The notes under the pieces: model-generated
Databases searched by the model: none
Seen by the model: only the letters and a program-made list of their open reading frames with translations
Told to the model about the DNA's origin: nothing
Origin: Bacteroidales bacterium
Lineage (GTDB): Bacteria > Bacteroidota > Bacteroidia > Bacteroidales > UBA10428
Length of the DNA: 59,439 nucleotides
NCBI GenBank assembly: GCA_016926235.1
Contig: JAFGOZ010000027.1
Coordinates: 1 to 59,439 of the forward strand
Direction: 5' to 3'
Part shown: positions 55,059-59,439 of the stretch, in pieces
Layout: each line of letters begins with the position of its first letter
How positions within the stretch are numbered: the first letter of the stretch is position 1
Made by a program: the position numbers and the translations under genes

Positions 55059-56393
55059 CTATTCGTCTCCAGCCCTATTCGCCCGTTGAACCTTTTTGTT
55101 CAGCTTTTCAATTGCCGCTTCTATGGATTCATCCGGTTTTATCGTATTATATTCACCCCAAAAATTATCATCTTCAAATGCACTTGTTTGATCTGCCAGA
55201 ATATCCGTCATCTTTACTGTTTCTCTAAGTTTATACTTGTCTACATTCTGCTGACTTCTATCAGTAACAGCCATTTCAAGTGTAGTAATATAGTTTGATT
55301 TAAATAATCTCTTCTTCCATTTGCATTTAAACATCAATTCGCTTCTCACATAGTTAAAGTACCATTTGTCTCCAATTTCCCGATAATTTACAAGATATTT
55401 ACTGCCTGTAATATCTATATTCAGGTTCGCCGGCCTCTTCTTAACCAATTCAGAGGCTGCCTTATCAAGAAATTTATCACTTAATTCAAACTCAACCGAT
55501 ACAATAGCAAGGTTTTTCTCATCAAGATATATTTTCCCTTTATATAAGGGATACTCTACATTGGTTTTCTGATCAAAATTTATCACATAAGTCTGTCTGT
55601 CATCGATTTCAATCATTCCTGCAAATTCATAATTATAATAGTTGATTGATTCATGATCAAGCAGTACCGACGGATTTTTTACAACATCCATGAGAAAGCT
55701 GGTAGCAGGTCCACCTTGAAGCTTAACAACCAGGGTATCCATCTTTTTCACGTCCATACTTTTTCTTCCCTTATAAATCTTTATTCTATCTATATCAAAA
55801 TCATTAGCATAGGATGATTTATAGGCGTCAAGAATAGCTTCTGAAACCGCTACATAGTTACGGTTTTGCTTAATGGATTCTCTATAGAATGAAGTAAGCA
55901 TCATGGGATCTCGACTGTAATTTTCAGGAATATTTGCCATTGCCGCTTTGAGAAGATCCAGTGGATCTTTTGTACGGATAATTACCTCTTTTAAAGGAAT
56001 TGGTGAAGGTTCAAGTTTAATAACGTTTCCATCCGGTACAAGTGAGCTTATATCAACATTAACTTCTTTATAACCAATGTAGGAAATCCCTAATTTGCCT
56101 TCACTGGATGTTCCCGGAACCTTAATCACAAATTCACCATCAGCATTAGATACCGTACCGAGGTTAGTTCCCACCTTAAAAATACTTGCAAACGCTACAG
56201 GCTTAGTGGTTTCTGCGTCAACTACTTTACCAGCATATGAGAGATATTTTACTGAATCCTTTGGTTGGGATACTGATATAGTAGCCCACCCAATAACATT
56301 GATGCAACCTGAAAAAATGAGGAGCATAAACAATGTTTTGCTAAAATTTACTCTTTGTGTTTCCATTTTATTTGGTTTAATTCTTTTCGACAT
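55059..56393 (-). CDS. CarboxypepD_reg protein, paralogue of the STN protein
   Basis: 444 residues. A signal peptide is preceded by a charged lead; the true start may be Met11 (METQRVNFSKTLFMLL). CarboxypepD_reg is at about 52-130 (SYAGKVVDAETTKPVAFASI, GTVSNADGEFVIKVP). The remaining ~310 residues align with the C-terminal half of the 51786 protein (SYRDPMMLTSFYRESIKQNRNYVAVSEAILDAYKSS-type, RGRKSMDVKKMDTLVVKLQGG, KGKIYLDEKNLAIVSVEFEL). The STN domain is missing. It lies upstream of the sigma gene on the same strand, 128 bp away. Likely an outer-membrane-associated protein of the same system. Confidence 0.82.
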   Translation of the reverse strand: MSKRIKPNKMETQRVNFSKTLFMLLIFSGCINVIGWATISVSQPKDSVKYLSYAGKVVDAETTKPVAFASIFKVGTNLGTVSNADGEFVIKVPGTSSEGKLGISYIGYKEVNVDISSLVPDGNVIKLEPSPIPLKEVIIRTKDPLDLLKAAMANIPENYSRDPMMLTSFYRESIKQNRNYVAVSEAILDAYKSSYANDFDIDRIKIYKGRKSMDVKKMDTLVVKLQGGPATSFLMDVVKNPSVLLDHESINYYNYEFAGMIEIDDRQTYVINFDQKTNVEYPLYKGKIYLDEKNLAIVSVEFELSDKFLDKAASELVKKRPANLNIDITGSKYLVNYREIGDKWYFNYVRSELMFKCKWKKRLFKSNYITTLEMAVTDRSQQNVDKYKLRETVKMTDILADQTSAFEDDNFWGEYNTIKPDESIEAAIEKLNKKVQRANRAGDE

Positions 56394-56556
56394 CCATTAG
56401 AACATATTGATTAATCCATACTTCCAATTATATGATGTCTAAATAAGAATTTACCCTATTATAAAAAACAAAATATTTTTTACAAAATGGAAAGAAACGG
56501 AAAATACAGAAATAATTCGCGATAAGTTTTAATGCAATAAAAGATAACAAGGAATT

Positions 56557-57465
56557 TTATGTTAGCTTACCAATTAACTCATTTATACTATGTAACTTAT
56601 GTCTTTTCAGGTAATCTTCAAGGCCATGTACTATTTTCACGGAGGTCAGGGGATCGATAAAGTTTGCTGTACCAACCTGTATTGCAGTTGCTCCTGCCAG
56701 CAAAAATTCAACTGCATCTGCTGCATTCATAATACCTCCCAGGCCTATTATGGGAATTTTAAGCACCCTGGCACATTGCCAAACCATTCTAAGGGCAACC
56801 GGCTTAATGGCAGGTCCTGATAATCCGCCTGTAATTGTTGAAAGAACAGGCTTTTGCGTTTCTGCATTAATGGCCATACCCAACAAAGTATTTATTAACG
56901 ATACGGCATCAGCTCCCTCCTCTTCGACTCCTAAAGCAAACTCCGTGATATTGGTTACATTGGGTGATAACTTCACTACAAGCGTCTTTTTATAAACTTT
57001 ACGTACCTGTTTTGTAACTTGCCTTGCTGAAACACAATTGGTTCCAAATACCATCCCGCCTTCCTTCACATTTGGACAGGAAATATTTAATTCAATCCCT
57101 GGTATTTTATCCAGTGCATTGATTTTTTCAGCTACCTGTACATATTCATCAATAGTTGAACCTGAAACATTTACAAAAATATGTGTATTGTAGTCCTTAA
57201 TACGGGGATAAATATCTGATACAAAAGCATCTACCCCTTTATTTTGCAGCCCAACTGCATTGAGCATCCCTGAAGGTGTTTCGGCCATACGGGGATAAGG
57301 GTTACCTTCTCTTTTTGATCCTGTTGTACCTTTTACAACAATACCTCCAAGTTGTCCAATATCAAAAAAGTCTGCAAATTCTTCACCAAAACCAAAGGTC
57401 CCTGATGCAGTCATTACAGGATTCTTTAGTACAAGATTTCCAATTTTTACAGATAAGTCTACCAT
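56557..57465 (-). CDS. pyrD: Dihydroorotate dehydrogenase B, catalytic subunit
   Basis: 302 residues. It catalyses the fourth step of pyrimidine synthesis. Class 1B signs are the FMN-binding [20 protein letters not shown] and the active-site Cys130 in [40 protein letters not shown] makes the phosphate-binding end of the barrel. The gene overlaps the pyrK stop by 7 bp, which fits the heterotetramer with the electron-transfer subunit and NAD+ as acceptor. Confidence 0.95.
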   Translation of the reverse strand: MVDLSVKIGNLVLKNPVMTASGTFGFGEEFADFFDIGQLGGIVVKGTTGSKREGNPYPRMAETPSGMLNAVGLQNKGVDAFVSDIYPRIKDYNTHIFVNVSGSTIDEYVQVAEKINALDKIPGIELNISCPNVKEGGMVFGTNCVSARQVTKQVRKVYKKTLVVKLSPNVTNITEFALGVEEEGADAVSLINTLLGMAINAETQKPVLSTITGGLSGPAIKPVALRMVWQCARVLKIPIIGLGGIMNAADAVEFLLAGATAIQVGTANFIDPLTSVKIVHGLEDYLKRHKLHSINELIGKLT

Positions 57466-58232
57466 TTCAAATCCTTAATATTAAATACCGGGCCTTCAGT
57501 GCAGGTACACCTGTTTCCTGTTGTCGTTTCTACAACACAACAAAGACATGCACCAATACCACATGCCATAAGGTTTTCAAGAGACACTTCGCAATCAATA
57601 CCCTTCTCCTTGGCAATACTTGCAATAGATTTCATCATAGGTTCCGGACCACATGTATAAATCCGGCCATACTCCCTTACCTTTTCATTGAATATAGAAT
57701 GCTGCGTGACAAAACCTTTCTCTCCCATAGATCCATCATCAGTAGTAATTAAAACCTCTCCAAAAGCCTTATATTTATCAACTTCAATAATATACTCAGC
57801 TGACCTGCCACCCATAAGGGTTGTAATTTCCATGCCCTTTAAATGTAAATAGCGTGCAAGGTACAATAATGGAGCAATTCCACATCCACCTCCTACTAAC
57901 AAGACTTTTTTGTTTTCCGGTAAAGAATATGGAGTCCCTAATGGAAAAATAAGGTTCAAAACTTCACCTTTTACTAGTTTTTGAAGATTATGTGTCCCTT
58001 CTCCAACTACTTGAATTAGTAATGTTAAAGTATTTTCAGTATAATCAACATCATGAACACTAAAGGGACGACGCAAAAACACTTTTTGCGAAGTATCAAT
58101 AAGAGCTTCAACAAATTGACCAGGTAAAATCTCCGGCAAATGCACCATCGGTCTTAAAAGAAGAGTAAAATACTCAAAATTTAGTACTTTATTATCAAGC
58201 ACCTCAAAATCCTGTATATACTTTTTGGGCAT
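57459..58232 (-). CDS. pyrK: Dihydroorotate dehydrogenase B, electron-transfer subunit
   Basis: 257 residues. The N-terminal FAD domain has RRPFSVHD. The NAD-binding domain includes [19 protein letters not shown] and [12 protein letters not shown]. The 2Fe-2S ligands are Cys224, Cys229, Cys232 and Cys242 ([11 protein letters not shown]...NRCTC), fitting CX4CX2CX9C. It passes electrons from PyrD to NAD+. First gene of the pyrK-pyrD pair, with a 7-bp overlap. Confidence 0.94.
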   Translation of the reverse strand: MPKKYIQDFEVLDNKVLNFEYFTLLLRPMVHLPEILPGQFVEALIDTSQKVFLRRPFSVHDVDYTENTLTLLIQVVGEGTHNLQKLVKGEVLNLIFPLGTPYSLPENKKVLLVGGGCGIAPLLYLARYLHLKGMEITTLMGGRSAEYIIEVDKYKAFGEVLITTDDGSMGEKGFVTQHSIFNEKVREYGRIYTCGPEPMMKSIASIAKEKGIDCEVSLENLMACGIGACLCCVVETTTGNRCTCTEGPVFNIKDLKW

Positions 58233-58295
58233 ATATTACGTAAACATTTTTTATTAATTCATATATGTAAAGATAATGAAGATAGGAGGAAGTTT

Positions 58296-58727
58296 TTATT
58301 TCATTGGTATATATTCTTTAAACAATCCATTGTTGAAGAATAATACAATCCTTTCTATCAGGTGGTTAGAATTAACATGTAATTTTTCTTCTATTTTTTC
58401 CAGATCAATTTCTTCTATACTTTCAAATTTTAATTTCTCAGAAGGTTTAGCTGTATCTTTTATAGAATTTACAGATGTAAACAAATCCGATTCGCCAGCT
58501 TTTTCAGTATTACCATCATCAATAAACATAGATCCTTTCCCTACTATAAGCCATTGTGCATTCAGGTTCGGATATGTAAGGAGCATCTTTTCGATAAAAT
58601 CAAAACTTGGCTTATTTCTTCCTGAGAGTATATGTGAGATACTGGATCTTTGTACTCCTATTTCATCAGCAAAACGGGTCGAAGAAAGCCCATTTTTAGT
58701 TAAAAATTTCACAATTCTGTCTTTCAT
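58296..58727 (-). CDS. XRE-family transcriptional regulator
   Basis: 143 residues. Helix-turn-helix at about 10-60: GLSSTRFADEIGVQRSSISHILSGRNKPS, then FDFIEKMLLTYPNLNAQWLIVGKGSMF, the usual XRE/Bacteroidota helical extension. The C-terminal ~65 residues (EKLKFESIEEIDLEKIEEKLHV...) are charged and helical, probably a dimerisation or coiled-coil part. There is no S24 peptidase domain, so not a LexA-like repressor. Three TTACATTTGTAA-type sites sit just upstream, the nearest overlapping its own -7 box, so autoregulation is likely. Confidence 0.85.
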   Translation of the reverse strand: MKDRIVKFLTKNGLSSTRFADEIGVQRSSISHILSGRNKPSFDFIEKMLLTYPNLNAQWLIVGKGSMFIDDGNTEKAGESDLFTSVNSIKDTAKPSEKLKFESIEEIDLEKIEEKLHVNSNHLIERIVLFFNNGLFKEYIPMK

Positions 58728-58742
58728 AATCTAAAAATAATT

Positions 58743-58802
58743 TCACAAATGTAACAATAATAATAATTACATTTGTAACTTTATTAAAGATTACATTTGT
58801 AA
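58743..58802. promoter_or_regulatory. Operator array, three TTACAwwTGTAA sites phased at 24 bp
   Basis: Sites at 58743-58754 (TCACAAATGTAA), 58767-58778 and 58791-58802 (both TTACATTTGTAA). The start-to-start spacing is exactly 24 bp twice. The nearest site on the minus strand contains TACATTTG, a perfect TAnnTTTG -7 box for the regulator gene. Sites 2 and 3 contain TACATTTG on the plus strand, so a divergent promoter may exist. Confidence 0.75.
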
Positions 58803-59135
58803 CGTAGATTATTTTTCTTACTGAATGTATGATAAGCTTATAAGATGTAGATAATCGAAAATAATAAAACTTATGTTTCTGTAATCATTATTAATTAAAT
58901 CATTTATTAATAAATAGGTATATAATAGCAGAAATTCGTCACTAAATTAGTATTAATTCAAATGATATATCTTAAATTATTGATATTGAAGATTATAATA
59001 GATTAAATATGTGACTATTTATAGGATAATTGAAGATTATTTTTCATATTTATTCTATTAAATGTTTATATAAATAACTATAAATATCTGGTTATTAGTT
59101 TAATATGGTATATTCGTCGGTTCAATTATGATATG

Positions 59136-59181
59136 TTACATATGTATACAAATTCAAATCTTTTCTTATTTACATATGTAA
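59136..59181. promoter_or_regulatory. Second operator pair TTACATATGTAw
   Basis: 59136-59147 is TTACATATGTAT and 59170-59181 is TTACATATGTAA, a perfect palindrome; start-to-start spacing is 34 bp. Same motif as the upstream array. Apart from this pair, 58803-59439 shows no ORF. It is very AT-rich and ends with a short GTCCCTAACGGGAC hairpin. Confidence 0.6.
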
Positions 59182-59439
59182 TTTCACGAGTCTTTTAAAT
59201 GGTTTACTTTTGTGAATTAACCATATTTTATACAATTTTCATATCTTTTTGTTCATTGCAATACTAACTGCTGGTATTTATAAAAATTTGAATTACTAAT
59301 CCAAAATATTTCATTTGTTAATGACACATCATTAAAAATTCTTTTAGATTATAAATCATTACTAAACGAGTAAATTATATTTCGTCCCTAACGGGACTTA
59401 GAAACATTTTCTAACACAATGTTTACCAATATGTCGTCC

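Noticed and set aside
58743..58802. Short regularly spaced repeats as a CRISPR array
   Set aside because: The repeats are 12-bp palindromes with AT-rich 12-bp gaps directly upstream of an XRE gene and overlapping -7 boxes; this is an operator array, and there are no cas genes.
1..59439. tRNA or rRNA genes
   Set aside because: No cloverleaf with conserved T-arm and CCA end, and no rRNA-like stretch, was recognised by eye in any gap; a computational scan was not possible.

Overview
The window looks like a chromosomal segment of a member of the Bacteroidota, probably a Bacteroidales or Marinilabiliales-type environmental lineage. The evidence is AT-rich intergenic DNA, TAnnTTTG-type -7 promoter boxes, many SPII lipoproteins, C-terminal type IX secretion (T9SS) sorting domains, FecI/FecR sigma/anti-sigma pairs, STN and CarboxypepD_reg domains, and typical Bacteroidota core genes (gyrA, clpC, typA, pyrD/pyrK). 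No tRNA, rRNA, CRISPR array, insertion sequence or integrase gene was found.

Region 1 (about 1-10,700) is accessory. Small unrelated genes sit on both strands: two tandem lipoproteins, a TonB-C protein, a HicBA toxin-antitoxin pair, a zinc-ribbon mini-protein, an unrecognised two-gene unit at 5422-7359, two lipoproteins (one with an Excalibur domain), a small outer-membrane protein and a GIY-YIG nuclease. They are separated by a repeated intergenic module. A GCTATTTAAYATAAT-type arm, often paired in an imperfect hairpin with ATTATGTTAA-type sequence, recurs just 3' of gene stops, and a second conserved block precedes several genes. This resembles an integron-cassette (attC-like) array without a visible integrase, or a MITE/terminator family.

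Region 2 (10,700-22,200) is housekeeping: a TPR protein, GyrA, ClpC, an unknown exported protein, TrmJ-like methyltransferase, a VTT/DedA-like membrane protein and TypA/BipA.

Region 3 (22,285-31,240) carries a tight four-gene operon for exported proteins: a tail-fibre-like protein, a lipoprotein, an HExxH PKD protein and a T9SS cargo protein. A divergent T9SS protein follows, ending in two tandem terminators.

Region 4 (31,430-45,800) mixes signalling and metabolism: SiaC, CHAD, alanine dehydrogenase, a potassium channel, an ECF sigma/FecR pair with an exported duplicated-domain protein, Nudix, an OLD-like ATPase/Toprim nuclease, a SpoIIE-type phosphatase, a retropepsin-like/PDZ lipoprotein and a PLP dehydratase. 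Several Bacteroidota short palindromic repeats lie between them.

Region 5 (45,800-56,400) is rich in surface proteins: an EF-hand lipoprotein, a C39-like papain-fold lipoprotein, another lipoprotein, a 1162-residue CotH/LTD T9SS protein, then a sigma-FecR-STN operon with a CarboxypepD_reg paralogue upstream.

Region 6 (56,550-59,439) has pyrD-pyrK, an XRE regulator with a phased array of TTACAwwTGTAA operators, and about 630 bp with no visible gene at the right edge.
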